Assembly (NCBI GenBank): GCA_964632505.1 | Contig: CAZWCE010000003.1 | Span: 261,469-325,468, forward strand | From: CAZWCE01 sp964632505 | Lineage (GTDB): Bacteria; Planctomycetota; Planctomycetia; Pirellulales; Thermoguttaceae | DNA length: 64,000 nucleotides | Direction of reading: 5' to 3' | Shown: positions 46,177 to 55,797 of the stretch, piece by piece | Layout of the letters: every line of letters begins with the position of its first letter | Numbering within the stretch: the stretch's first letter is position 1 | Program-made: the position numbers and the translations under genes | Notes under the pieces: generated by a model | What the model was told of the DNA's origin: nothing | What the model saw: only the letters and a program-made list of their open reading frames with translations | The model's database searches: none

Positions 46177-47043
46177 TCAGCCGGTCTCTTTCCATCGGCC
46201 ACTGAAAACTTCCACCGCCGGGCCGGTCATGAAGAGATGGTCGTCGGCCTCGGACCACTCGATGTTCAGATCGCCTCCCGGCAGATGCACCAGCACCTCT
46301 CGGGAGGATTTTCCGGTCAGCACCCCCGCCACGCAGACGGCGCAGGCCCCGGTCCCGCAGGCAAGGGTCTCTCCGCTGCCGCGTTCCCAGACCCGCATCC
46401 GCAGCTCCTGTTCGGAGAGCACTTCCACGAACTCCACGTTCACGCGATTGGGAAAATGGCCGTCGATCTCCAGCCGGGGCCCGACCTGGTGGACCAGTTC
46501 ATCTTCGAGCGCATCGACGAAGACGACGCAATGAGGATTGCCGACCGAAACACAGGTCAATAGAAAAGACCGCTGATTGATCACTTGCGGCACCTCGACG
46601 ACCGGCTTCTCTTCCGATCCACCGGGATCTCGGAGCGTGGTCGGAATGTCGGCCGGGCGAAGGATAGGGCGGCCCATATCGACGCGAACCCGGCCGCACC
46701 GCCCGTTTTCAATCTCCAACTCGAGCGTCAGCACGCCGGCGCCGGTTTCGATCTCGAGCGTCTCCCGGGGGCATATGCCGTGATCGTGAAGATATTTCGC
46801 CACGCAACGGATCGCGTTGCCGCACATCTCGCTTTCCGAGCCGTCGGCATTGAACATGCGCATGCGGGCGTCGGCCTTGTCCGAGGGCAGAATCATCACC
46901 AGGCCGTCGCCCCCAACGCCGAAATGGCGGTCGGAAATCTCCCTCGCCAGTTTCTCGAAATTCTCGGGCAACGATTCCTCGAATCCATTGACATACACGT
47001 AATCGTTTCCCAACGCCTGCATTTTCGTGAAGCGCACGGACAT
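46177..47043 (-). CDS. dapF: Diaminopimelate epimerase
   Basis: 288 residues. It converts LL- to meso-diaminopimelate for lysine and peptidoglycan with two catalytic cysteines acting as acid and base. Both are present: C74 in SEMCGNAIRC and C229 in TLACGTGACAV. The start MSVRFTKMQALGNDYVYV and the VSVGNPHCVVFVD segment are standard. The ATG is only one base after AAAGGA, a poor spacing, but no other start fits. asd of the same pathway is at 1559. It heads the run dapF, DUF374, xseA, TIM-barrel, sialidase-like. Presence of both DAP genes fits the peptidoglycan now known in planctomycetes. Confidence 0.97.
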   Translation of the reverse strand: MSVRFTKMQALGNDYVYVNGFEESLPENFEKLAREISDRHFGVGGDGLVMILPSDKADARMRMFNADGSESEMCGNAIRCVAKYLHDHGICPRETLEIETGAGVLTLELEIENGRCGRVRVDMGRPILRPADIPTTLRDPGGSEEKPVVEVPQVINQRSFLLTCVSVGNPHCVVFVDALEDELVHQVGPRLEIDGHFPNRVNVEFVEVLSEQELRMRVWERGSGETLACGTGACAVCVAGVLTGKSSREVLVHLPGGDLNIEWSEADDHLFMTGPAVEVFSGRWKETG

Positions 47044-47258
47044 TCCTTTCTGTAACAGTCGGTGTTGCCGTCGCGATGCCCGCTTCTAGAGCATTCCAGA
47101 TGATCCCCATTCTAGCATTTCGGGCTTTTCGCAACCAAGGGGGGCAAGAAAAAAAGAAGATTCCCCTCGTGGAAGAGCTCGAAGCCGTCCACTACGAAAG
47201 CAGCCTTGGCAGAGCTGAGGGAGAAAGAAGAGTGATGCGGGGAAGCCGAAGGCGACGC

Positions 47259-47579
47259 TCAGCCACTCAAATCGAGTAGATTTCCCGACTGGCCGGTGGG
47301 ATCCTTGGTGTGCTGTTTCTTTTCCTCGTCTTGGCCTTTCGGCCGTCCCATCCGTTCCCAGGGACGCCGACCATCGGCATCGCGTTCCTCCGACTGGTGT
47401 TCACTGCCGTCGGTTTCGCCGATGCCTTCGGCCTTTTCGGCCCGTTCGACACTTTCCACTTTGCGCTGCCGTGTGGCGCCCTCTTGGGTCGTCTTTTCGG
47501 CAGCACCACTGTTTTTTTCCGCGAGCGGGGCGCCGGCGAGACTCGCCGTGACCATCCCCGGAGTAGGCCCGACACTCAT
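47259..47579 (-). CDS. Small disordered planctomycete protein
   Basis: 106 residues. It starts MSVGPTPGMVTASLAGAPLA and ends KDPTGQSGNLLDLSG, with a central ERDADGRRPWE; from memory these three blocks recur in planctomycete proteins of about 100 residues with no known function. Glu/Lys/Gln-rich, no membrane segment or cysteine, likely disordered. GGGAGG stands 8 bases before the ATG. It lies alone upstream of dapF by 215 bases on the same strand. A regulatory or structural role cannot be read from the sequence. Confidence 0.78.
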   Translation of the reverse strand: MSVGPTPGMVTASLAGAPLAEKNSGAAEKTTQEGATRQRKVESVERAEKAEGIGETDGSEHQSEERDADGRRPWERMGRPKGQDEEKKQHTKDPTGQSGNLLDLSG

Positions 47580-48059
47580 GAGAAACCTCCCATTTCAAGG
47601 AAGAATTATTTCATTCCCATATGATGATGCCGGTCGCAATCGCTCGATCCGTCTAGATGAAAACTCTCGTCGGAAGGCGAACCTTCCCCTTGAAGACAAC
47701 TCAAGGCATACGATGAAAACGACCTGCTTCACGATCCCGTCGTTTCTCTTGCTGCCCATCCATAGTTTTTATATCCATTGTTTATATTTGATTCCCACGA
47801 AAACCTTTCATGGGGGAAACCGTCGGTGTTGCGTCCGCTGCTCCGCCGCATTTCAGGTCAACAGGATTTCCTTCTATTCTATTGTACCATTTCGGCGACT
47901 TCCGCGCCGTGTCTTTCCCTATTCTTTTCTTCGACCCTGGAAACGAAAACAACCAGATCTTCTTTCCAGCCCCCCAAAACAGCTACTCTTTCCCTTTTTC
48001 CGAGAACCGAGAGGATCGCTACCACCGGAAGCCTTTTCAGCATCGAGGCGCGCATCCGT
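47580..48059. other. Non-coding region between the small planctomycete gene and the AsmA-like gene
   Basis: 480 bases, moderately AT-rich. The AsmA-like gene ends at 48060 on the same strand; the small gene must be promoted from here. No other gene and no clear terminator are seen. Confidence 0.5.
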
Positions 48060-51000
48060 TCACTTCAGAAAACTCATCCCTTTGTGGGTAAGAGACTTGC
48101 GTCTCTTTTCCGCTTGTCGCATCCACTCGGCGAGGAATCCCCTTTTCTTCGGTTTGGGAGGTTGGAAGTCGTTCTGCAACTGCTCGATGGCGTTTCGCAC
48201 GCCCGGAAGCGACTCCCGCGTAATCACCGGATCGTCCAGCGGCCCTTCGACTCGGAGAATCGCGATCTGTTCGCCGGCTTCGCCGAGCAGGTCGTTGACC
48301 ACCGGCACTCGATGTTGACGTTTCCCCAACCGAGTGCCGAATTTGAGGCTGATCGTCTTCTGATCGATGTTCATCTCCCCGCGACCGGTCAACCCGAAGG
48401 CGCTCCCCTCGAAATTGACCGGATCGAGCAGCACATGATTCCCTTGGATCCGAAACGCGATATCGCTCGAGGTGAAGGCGCTGCGGTCCGGTTCGCCGAT
48501 GCCGAGAATCTGCAAAAGCTGAATCATCTTGGGCAGTTCATACAGATCGGCGTCTTCGAGAATGATCGAGCCCTGGCCTCCCATCGCATTCTGATTGCTT
48601 CCCTGTCCCCAGAGATCGACCCAGGCATGAAGATTGCCGCGAAGATCTTGGGCCCCGGCCATCAACTCCCTCGCCGCATACGCCAAACTCGCCCGATGAA
48701 GCCGCGCATAAATACGATAAGAAGGCGAATGCTCCAACAAGACGCTTCCACTGCATGTGGCCGTTCCACCGAAGAGGTTCGCCGAAATCGCCTCGGTGCC
48801 GGAAGGAGATCCGTTCGAACCGGCGGCGCTCGCCCCAGAGGCCTCCGAAGCTTGCGGGGGGACGCTCTGACCGAAGAACAGTCGCTTTCCTTCGGAGTAG
48901 AAAGGACCGGCGACGTGCGTGAGTTGATAGCCATCGTAGGTAACGGAATCCAGGTCCAGTTGGCCGCGAAAGTAATAATCGCTCCCGTCGTGCTCGCCGC
49001 TCAACTTCACCGCGCCGCAAATATTCTTCAAGGGAACTCCCACTTGGGCGGCCCCCTGGTGCAAAAAGACCTCCAGATCCCAGAACGCCTTCAGCGGGCT
49101 CTCCGGCGAAGCTCCCTTGGCGAAGCGAATCGCCCCTTCGAGATTCAACGGTCCCTCGAGTTGCACCCCCTCGATGAATTCCCCGAGATTCATCGGGGCG
49201 GCTTGAAGAAACTCCCGATCGGCGTGAAGCTGGTCGACCATCACCGGGGCCATGGAGAGACGCCAACTGCCGTCGTCGAAGAGATGGCAACGGATTTCCG
49301 AAGAGACGAGCGTCTCGCCGTGGCGTCCGCGGAATCGATCGATCGTGATCTGGCCATCCCGGAAGCGAACCACCCCTTCGAGTTGGTCCAGTCGATAGGG
49401 AAACTGCTTCGGATGGATCGAGGTTTCTCCGGGATAAGGAACCGCATCGAAGGCGACGTACAACCGTTTCTCGGAGGGGAGAAACCGGATCTCGGTCTGG
49501 AGATCCACCTTTCCGACCGGTCGGAGGCCATCCCACAGCGCCCGTTGATTCGCGTTCTGCAGAGCGTTTCGCAGTTCATCTTCCAGAGGGAGCCCCGACG
49601 CCTCAAGGTTGAGCTTCAACTCGTTCGCTCGATCGTTCGGCAAGAGATATCCCGACGCGCGAAATTCGGCCAGGCCGTTCTCTCCGACCAGATCGCGAAA
49701 CATCCAGCCTTCGCCCTCTCGGAATTCGAGAATGCCGTGGATGTTCGTCATCGGATACGGGAACTTCTCGTACCGGATGGAACACTCGCTCACCCCCAGT
49801 TGATAATGCTTTTCGACCGGCAGCCCCCCCGGCGGTTTCCGGAGTTTCAAATAGGCTTGCACCCTCCCGGTCGGCTGGAGCGAAGAGATCACCTCCCGAG
49901 GCTTCGGCGGAACCGCCTCAAGGAGTTCTCGGTCGATCGGGATGCTTCCGGCCCGGATTTCGCAGAGACCGCTCATTTGGTGGAAGGTATTTTCAAAGTC
50001 TCCGTCGATCCGGATCTGCCCCCTTCCCGTCCCGGAGACCAGATGAAACGTCATCTTCTGGGCTTCGTCCACGGTCAATCTTCCTCGGGCATGTTCCAGC
50101 GGATAGGGAAAATCCTTATAGGTAATCGCCAGATCGATCAAATCCAACTGGATCGAGCGCGGCGTCCACTGCCGGCCGTCATAGACCAGAGACGACTTCA
50201 GATCGACCACCCCTTCGGGGGCGAATTCCGTGAGTTTTTCGCAGAGTGAGGGAGGAAAATCATCACGGATATGGTCGATCACCTCTTGGTTGATCGCTAA
50301 TTTCTTGATGGTGCTTTCCAGCCGCGCAGGGGAACCGGGCGTGCATCCCTGCTGAACGAAAGCGACTTCGAAAACCGTCGATCCGCTGGTGGCCCGAAAC
50401 GGTGCGATCTGCAAAAATTCGTTGGTGAAATGGAACCCGACCTCGATTTCGGTCAGAGGACGTTCGTAGATGGGCACCTCCATGCGACCTTCGGCCAACG
50501 TGCCTTGGATATCGAATCGCACCCCGTCGGCGGCTCGAGCATCCTTCCGGGCGGTGAAATCGCAATCGACCACGCCCCGAAGTGTTTTCAGGGCCGGTTC
50601 TTTCTCCACCAGCGCAATCGGCAGGTCCTCCAGCAGTTCGGAACGGACGTTCAGATGCCGGACCGTGCCGGCCACTTGCCAATCGAATTCGCCCTCCTCG
50701 CTTGCCAGGAAACGTCCCTCCGCCTCGATGCGGTCGGCGAAAGCGCCGGTGCAGAACCCGACCACATCGAATCGCTTCGAGGAAGACTCCGGAAGCGATT
50801 TCGGTTCGACGGTGAAGTTGATGTCGCTGATGAGCAAGTTCCTCGGCGGCGACCGGGTCTGGTCGATCAGATCGATATTGCCGTCGCGAACGGCGATCGG
50901 CGTTTCGTCGAGAAGCCCCTGCTTTTTCTCACGACGAGGGACCAGTAGTTGCGGTCCATGCCAGCTCTGGTCGGCCAATCGCCAAACGTGCAAACGCGGT

Positions 51001-51401
51001 TCGTTCAGAATCAGGTGAGACGGCGCGATCTTCCGCTGGATCAGACCTTCCAGATCGGCCTTGCAAAAGAGAAACGCCTCTTGCACTTCCAACAAAACCT
51101 GCCGCGTTCCCTCTTCGGAAGGTTCATAAAACGCCAACTGCCGAATGGCGATGCCTTTGGATTCCACGATCTGCACCGAGCCGACCTCCACCTCCAGATA
51201 CGGAAAACGCAAAGCGAGTTCCTTCTGGACCAGGGCGCAGACGGTATCGTCCATCTTGCGATAGAGATAGAGACCCAGCACCAGGCCGGTCACCACGCAA
51301 AGAAACAAGCCCCACTTGAAGATGGACCAGCTTGTGTCGACGAACTGACGGAAAATGAGCAGGTTCCCTCCATGGAATGCGGCAGGCGACCGAAGCGGCA
51401 C
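48060..51401 (-). CDS. Giant AsmA/TamB-like envelope protein (GTG start)
   Basis: 1113 residues. A single N-terminal membrane helix (about 29-48, IFKWGLFLCVVTGLVLGLYL) is followed by over 1000 residues of beta-rich sequence with repeated patterns (AEFRASGYLLPNDRANELKL, GETLVSSEIRCHLFDDGSWR), and a C-terminal part with GRGEMNIDQKTISLKFGTRL and an ILRVEGPLDDPVIT block, which is the AsmA/DUF3971 end. Such proteins bridge the inner and outer membranes and move phospholipid or help outer-membrane assembly. The start is uncertain: GTG at 51401 has no good ribosome site and a rarer start near 51360 is possible. A good promoter lies about 100 bases upstream (51502). Confidence 0.85.
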   Translation of the reverse strand: MPLRSPAAFHGGNLLIFRQFVDTSWSIFKWGLFLCVVTGLVLGLYLYRKMDDTVCALVQKELALRFPYLEVEVGSVQIVESKGIAIRQLAFYEPSEEGTRQVLLEVQEAFLFCKADLEGLIQRKIAPSHLILNEPRLHVWRLADQSWHGPQLLVPRREKKQGLLDETPIAVRDGNIDLIDQTRSPPRNLLISDINFTVEPKSLPESSSKRFDVVGFCTGAFADRIEAEGRFLASEEGEFDWQVAGTVRHLNVRSELLEDLPIALVEKEPALKTLRGVVDCDFTARKDARAADGVRFDIQGTLAEGRMEVPIYERPLTEIEVGFHFTNEFLQIAPFRATSGSTVFEVAFVQQGCTPGSPARLESTIKKLAINQEVIDHIRDDFPPSLCEKLTEFAPEGVVDLKSSLVYDGRQWTPRSIQLDLIDLAITYKDFPYPLEHARGRLTVDEAQKMTFHLVSGTGRGQIRIDGDFENTFHQMSGLCEIRAGSIPIDRELLEAVPPKPREVISSLQPTGRVQAYLKLRKPPGGLPVEKHYQLGVSECSIRYEKFPYPMTNIHGILEFREGEGWMFRDLVGENGLAEFRASGYLLPNDRANELKLNLEASGLPLEDELRNALQNANQRALWDGLRPVGKVDLQTEIRFLPSEKRLYVAFDAVPYPGETSIHPKQFPYRLDQLEGVVRFRDGQITIDRFRGRHGETLVSSEIRCHLFDDGSWRLSMAPVMVDQLHADREFLQAAPMNLGEFIEGVQLEGPLNLEGAIRFAKGASPESPLKAFWDLEVFLHQGAAQVGVPLKNICGAVKLSGEHDGSDYYFRGQLDLDSVTYDGYQLTHVAGPFYSEGKRLFFGQSVPPQASEASGASAAGSNGSPSGTEAISANLFGGTATCSGSVLLEHSPSYRIYARLHRASLAYAARELMAGAQDLRGNLHAWVDLWGQGSNQNAMGGQGSIILEDADLYELPKMIQLLQILGIGEPDRSAFTSSDIAFRIQGNHVLLDPVNFEGSAFGLTGRGEMNIDQKTISLKFGTRLGKRQHRVPVVNDLLGEAGEQIAILRVEGPLDDPVITRESLPGVRNAIEQLQNDFQPPKPKKRGFLAEWMRQAEKRRKSLTHKGMSFLK

Positions 51402-51908
51402 GACCGACAGGAACTTCCACCACGCTCTTCTCGGGAAGCGAAACGTCCTGTTTGCCCCGAACGGTGGAGAAAAATCGAAAGCAGGTGGAAATCAGCTCTA
51501 TATAATAGTGTTTTTCACGCTGTTCGGTCAAGACCAAACCGCCGAAATCCGGAACCGCCTCCGACAAGATTCCCTCTGCGACTTTTTCCTAGAGCAGCGC
51601 CCTCCCGCCACGCTGAAAACCGCTTCTTTCTCGTCTTTTTTCGACGCCGTTCCCCCACCGCCCCACGATCGAAGCTTTTTCGATTTTTTTCTCCGAAAAC
51701 CGTTGCGATTTTTTTCAAAATCGGTAAGAATCACAGCTTGTAGAGAAATGCCAATCCAGGAAAACTCATCCCCCTCTGAGACGACCCGCAGCTCCGAGAA
51801 TTCTCCGGATTCCGAAAAAGCCCCGGAATCGCTTTCTCGCACCCCAAACACCGGAGGCGTCTTCACGCCGGCGTCTCCCAAGCACTTTTTCCCGCAGGAG
51901 GTTTTTTT
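51402..51908. other. Divergent promoter region between the AsmA-like and permease genes
   Basis: 507 bases. Holds the minus promoter at 51502-51531 and, for the permease, a possible TTGCGA (51703) with TAAGAA about 16 bases on. The rest is T-rich. A 117-codon minus frame (51528-51881) is not supported. Confidence 0.55.
51502..51531 (-). promoter_or_regulatory. Promoter of the AsmA-like gene
   Basis: On the minus strand TTGACC (51526-51531), an 18-base spacer and TATTAT (51502-51507). Transcription would begin near 51494, about 93 bases before the start codon. Confidence 0.62.
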
Positions 51909-53420
51909 ATGGCAAAATTACCCGATTATGTCGCATCGGCGAAACCGATCCCCTTTTCCAACCGACTCGGCTGGCTTACCACCACGGCGATGACCTACGC
52001 CGGAATCATGCTCTGGTTCGTCTTCTGGCAAGACGTTCCCCTGGGTAAAACTCTGGGCAAAGGGGCCCTTCAGAACTACAGTTTCTTCCAAGGTGGAACG
52101 TTGGCCCAGGGCCTTGGCGTCGCTTTTCTAGGCTTGATCTTGGCGGCTCTCATTTGCCACTTCCTTTTTTATCTCGTTCCCGGGCTCTTGGGGATGAAGA
52201 CGGGCCTGCCGCTCTACATCGTCGGCACGTCGGTCTACGGTGTCCAGGGCGGGTTCTTCATGCCCGGCTTTTTGATGGGCGTCTTGCAGTTCGGCTGGCT
52301 GGCGGTCAACTCCTATTTCTCCGCGATGCTCATCGTCGGGACTTTCGGAGTCAAGGCTGATACCCCACCCCACTTTGCCGTGGGAGCGATCTGGGCGATC
52401 GTCGCGGCGTTCGTCGGCCTCAAGGGCATCCAATACGTCGGAAAAGTCGCCACCTTCCTGCCCCTGATCCCGTTGGTCATCCTCTTGATTCTTATCGGGA
52501 ATACCATCGGTGGAGTCGCAGATTTCGAACCGGCGAATATGGCGGCAGCCGATCCCGTCGCCATCAAGGCAGCCAACCCCGAAGCCTTTGAGGGATCTGC
52601 TGAAGAAATCCAGGTGCAAGATCCGCTTTCCATCTTTGGCGTGATCGCGCTGATGTGCACCTACATCGTCGGCTTCTTCGCCACCGCCGGGGCCGCGGGA
52701 ACCGACTTCGGCATGAACAATAAGGACAGCGGCGCGATTCAAAAGGCCGGGCTGATCGGTGTCGCGCTGGTGACCATCTTCACCGGGGGGGCGGCACTGT
52801 TGATCGTCGCCGGGGCCATCGGAGCGGAAATGGCAGATCCCGCTCTATTGCGAGTTACCGCTTTCCTTCCCGCCATCCTCGGAAATGAAACTGCGGGAAT
52901 CTGTATGCTCCTCTTGGCGGTCGCCGCGTTCCCGCCCGCCTGCTTCGCCTCGTTCATCGCCGCGAACAGCTTCAAGACGACTCTGCCGAAGGTGAATCCA
53001 TTCATCACCTGTGGGCTCGGAACGCTTGCCGCCATCGCCCTGGTCGTTTCGAAACAAGCGGGGGACGCCATTGCCGTCTTCACCGTCATCGGCGCCTCCT
53101 TCGGCCCGGTCTGCGGTGCCATGGCGGCCGACTACCTCCTGGCCGGCCGCAAATGGTCCGGTCCCCGCGCCGGATTCAATCCCGCCGGGTGGATCTCCTG
53201 GATCGTCGGTTTCATCGTCGGTGGAATTGGACTGATAATCCCCACTTTCGATTTCGTTCCCGCTCCGCCGGTCTCGGCGTTCATTGTCGGATTCGTCTTG
53301 TACTATGCCCTCTCGATGATGGGCCTGCAGAGCAAGACCCTCGAAATGCCGACCGAAGCGCCGCAAGAGGATACCGGCCAGTCCGCCGGCGACATGGCCG
53401 AAGAAGGCGGCCAATCGTAA
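51909..53420 (+). CDS. NCS1-family (cytosine permease-like) transporter
   Basis: 503 residues with about 12 hydrophobic helices, e.g. VAFLGLILAALICHFLFYLV, TFLPLIPLVILLILIG and WISWIVGFIVGGIGLIIPTF. The TGLPLYIVGTSVYGVQGGF loop near residue 100 resembles the nucleobase-binding region of the CodB/NCS1 group, which carry cytosine, allantoin or hydantoins with sodium or protons. The substrate is not certain. The C-terminal tail is Glu/Gln/Gly-rich and cytoplasmic. AGGAGG stands 9 bases before the ATG. No nucleobase catabolism gene is adjacent. It ends at a terminator. Confidence 0.85.
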   Translation: MAKLPDYVASAKPIPFSNRLGWLTTTAMTYAGIMLWFVFWQDVPLGKTLGKGALQNYSFFQGGTLAQGLGVAFLGLILAALICHFLFYLVPGLLGMKTGLPLYIVGTSVYGVQGGFFMPGFLMGVLQFGWLAVNSYFSAMLIVGTFGVKADTPPHFAVGAIWAIVAAFVGLKGIQYVGKVATFLPLIPLVILLILIGNTIGGVADFEPANMAAADPVAIKAANPEAFEGSAEEIQVQDPLSIFGVIALMCTYIVGFFATAGAAGTDFGMNNKDSGAIQKAGLIGVALVTIFTGGAALLIVAGAIGAEMADPALLRVTAFLPAILGNETAGICMLLLAVAAFPPACFASFIAANSFKTTLPKVNPFITCGLGTLAAIALVVSKQAGDAIAVFTVIGASFGPVCGAMAADYLLAGRKWSGPRAGFNPAGWISWIVGFIVGGIGLIIPTFDFVPAPPVSAFIVGFVLYYALSMMGLQSKTLEMPTEAPQEDTGQSAGDMAEEGGQS

Positions 53421-53488
53421 GAGATCCGAAAGGGATGCTGCGGTCATCCAGTGATGATGATCCACTTCTCCCTCAAGGCAAACCCCTG

Positions 53489-53521
53489 AAGGCCGGGTCC
53501 CACGGGATTCGGCCTTTTTTT
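53489..53521 (+). terminator. Intrinsic terminator after the permease gene
   Basis: 13-bp stem AAGGCCGGGTCCC/GGGATTCGGCCTT with two G-U pairs and a 3-base loop, then a T-run that touches the stop codon of tilS. Confidence 0.85.
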
Positions 53522-54567
53522 CATGGACGGTGAACCGCAAGGACCAATCGGTCGCCTGCCCGCTCCGCCAGAACCGCCCCGGGAAACATTCTTTTCGCCG
53601 GGACCGCCCTGCCCTGCTCCGGTTCCCGCCGGTCCGTTCGCGTCATCTTCTCGAGCAAGTCCCATTCGGCGAAGCCCATCTCCTGAAGCGGCCACTCTTG
53701 GCGTTTCCAGAGCAAGACCATCATCTCGCGAACCAGATGGCGCGGGGCCTTGCCGAGCCACTCGCAACGGAGCACCACCCGCTCGCGCGTCGCCTCTGAG
53801 ACGCACGCCTCCAGGAGCGTCGCCGCCTCCGCTTCGAGCGCGTCGTGAATCTCCCGCACTTGATCGGAGAGCCGGAGAATCGACTCCGTCGCCCCGGCAT
53901 GGTACTCCTCCTCCAACAGCGGCAACAGCCGGTGCCGGATGCGGTTTCGCGTGAACTTCGGGTCCCGGTTTGAGCGGTCTTCCCGCCACGATTGCCCGAG
54001 CCGCCGGAGATAGGCGTGGATCTGATGCTTCCGGAGCCCCAACATCGGTCGAATCAGCGAAACCCCCGGTATGAGGGGACGTGCACGAGAGATGCCGGCC
54101 AAACCGGCGATGCCGGTTCCGCGAAGCAAGTGGTGCAAGACCGTCTCGGCCTGATCCTCGGCGGTGTGGGCGGTGACGACATACCGGAATCCCCGCTCGC
54201 CGGCCAAACGCCGAAAGAAACGATAACGCAACTCGCGCGCCCGGGCCTCGAGGCTTTCCGACGCCGAGGAGGACGCTTCGTCGAGTTCCCATCGCTCGAC
54301 GTGGCAAGGTCGCCCCAGGTCTTCGGCCAGGGCACGAACGAACGCCTCATCGGCATCGGATTCCTCCCCCCGCAAGCAATGATTGACGTGGGCCACCTGC
54401 AAATCGACCGACTCCGACATCCGCTTGGCCAGCGCATCGATGGCGCGAAGCAGGGCCACGCTGTCGGCTCCTCCGGAAACGGCAACCAGAACCGGCACAT
54501 CGGCCCATCGCTCAGGCGGCCAATGGACTCGGAGAAGATCTTCGAAGACATCATCTTGAGAAGGCAT
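53521..54567 (-). CDS. tilS: tRNA(Ile)-lysidine synthetase
   Basis: 348 residues. TilS uses ATP to attach lysine to C34 of tRNA-Ile(CAU), letting it read AUA. The PP-loop is VAVSGGADSVALL (31-36 core), with the following HVNHCLRGEESDADEAFV and TAHTAEDQAETVLHHLLRGTG. RPMLGLRKHQIHAYL and REDRSNRDPKFTRNRIRHRLLP are typical anticodon- and tRNA-binding segments. The C-terminal domain is shorter than in E. coli TilS (about 430). Its stop codon overlaps the T-run of the permease terminator. A long non-coding region lies upstream. Confidence 0.96.
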   Translation of the reverse strand: MPSQDDVFEDLLRVHWPPERWADVPVLVAVSGGADSVALLRAIDALAKRMSESVDLQVAHVNHCLRGEESDADEAFVRALAEDLGRPCHVERWELDEASSSASESLEARARELRYRFFRRLAGERGFRYVVTAHTAEDQAETVLHHLLRGTGIAGLAGISRARPLIPGVSLIRPMLGLRKHQIHAYLRRLGQSWREDRSNRDPKFTRNRIRHRLLPLLEEEYHAGATESILRLSDQVREIHDALEAEAATLLEACVSEATRERVVLRCEWLGKAPRHLVREMMVLLWKRQEWPLQEMGFAEWDLLEKMTRTDRREPEQGRAVPAKRMFPGAVLAERAGDRLVLAVHRP

Positions 54568-55797
54568 CGATCAGGGATCCGGTGAAGGGAGTCGTCGAAC
54601 CATAAAAACGCCCGAGAAAGGTTTCTATTTTGATTCCGCCCGGTTCGCTCGAAAAGGGGGGCACGCCGGAACGGCGAACCCATGCAAAAACACTCTTCCG
54701 GTTGTCAGGCAACGGGCGCATGAACGAGGAAACATGGGCAAAACAGGAAAGACCGCCTTGATTGAAATCTTCAGTGAAAAAAAATGTTCACACATAATCT
54801 TTTTGAATTCAATCGTTTTCGGCGATTTCCCGACAGCAAATCGGTTCATTCCCAATGCAACGGCCGCTAACCATCTCTTAACACACCTTTCTGGGTATCT
54901 TTGAAGAAAAACAACTTGCGTCCGATGACAAAATCAGATAGGATTGGATGTGTCTATTTATAGTGTTCCGAGATCACATGCCTGGAAAGGCTTTCAGACA
55001 TTGGTCACCTTTTGGTGATTTTTCAATTCGAATAACTTTTCCCCAATCATTCTACAACATTGTTTTCGTTTTCTCCGAACACGACGAATAGATATGTTTG
55101 TAATCCGATTTTCTTAAACCAACCTGAATGGACGTGACTTTTCCCGAGAATGGAACGTCGATCAAGAAGAATCAAGCTTTGGATTTCCTGAATGATTTGA
55201 GCGCAGCGAGCCGATGAGCATTCGTCGGATCGCCCGGAAACTGGAAGCAGGATGAGCCCATGATGGTTTTACTCTGGATGTTGACGATCGCATTCCTTTT
55301 CACCGCTTTGTGTTCGACCTTCCGTCGCGAGGAGGGCCGCAAGCGATGGCATTGCGATTTCTCATCTTTTGGCCCTTTCGCCCGGCCGACCGATCGCCGA
55401 GGCGGAACATCCCTTTCTTTTCCACGGCAAGCTTGCGCTTTCGAAAGATGTTTTCGTGGTCCGGAACCCGTACGAATCCAGGTGACTCGTATTTTTTCCC
55501 GTTCCGATGAAAAAATACGCGCGCAAAGAAGGTCCGTCGTCCGATCATCGCACGACGATTACGCGCCTCCGGTCCCCTGGATTTAGCATTTTCCAAGCTC
55601 TTATCCGAAATCGGGTCTTGGCGGCATGCCCCGACGGGCATCCTTCCTTTTCGTACAAGACTCGAAAGCGGTGATTCTTCACGATCGCTCCGCGGAGTCG
55701 CGAAATCATCTCCGTGGAAGATGCGTTTCCCGGTCGAAGTCCCGGCCCTCACCGAACCGGTGAGCGTCCCTTCGGGATTAATGACAAAGGATTTGCT
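54568..55797. other. Long AT-rich non-coding region upstream of rny
   Basis: 1230 bases. From 54760 to 55200 the sequence is markedly AT-rich. A small terminator-like hairpin TCACC-TTTT-GGTGA followed by TTTTT lies at 55005-55023. Open frames at 55260 and 55300 (minus) give Arg-rich, unrecognisable proteins, although the former has a hydrophobic start and an AGGA site. I see no supported gene. Confidence 0.5.

Noticed and set aside
47296..48318. Long plus-strand open frames opposite the small planctomycete gene and the AsmA-like gene, including 47778-50249
   Set aside because: They are antisense shadows of GC-rich coding sequence; the minus-strand proteins have clear signal, helix and family patterns and the plus-strand ones have none.
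55260..55586. A 108-codon frame with a hydrophobic start and AGGA before its ATG
   Set aside because: After the first 20 residues the protein is Arg/Ser/Pro-rich without sense, and an opposite frame covers the same bases; no family resemblance.
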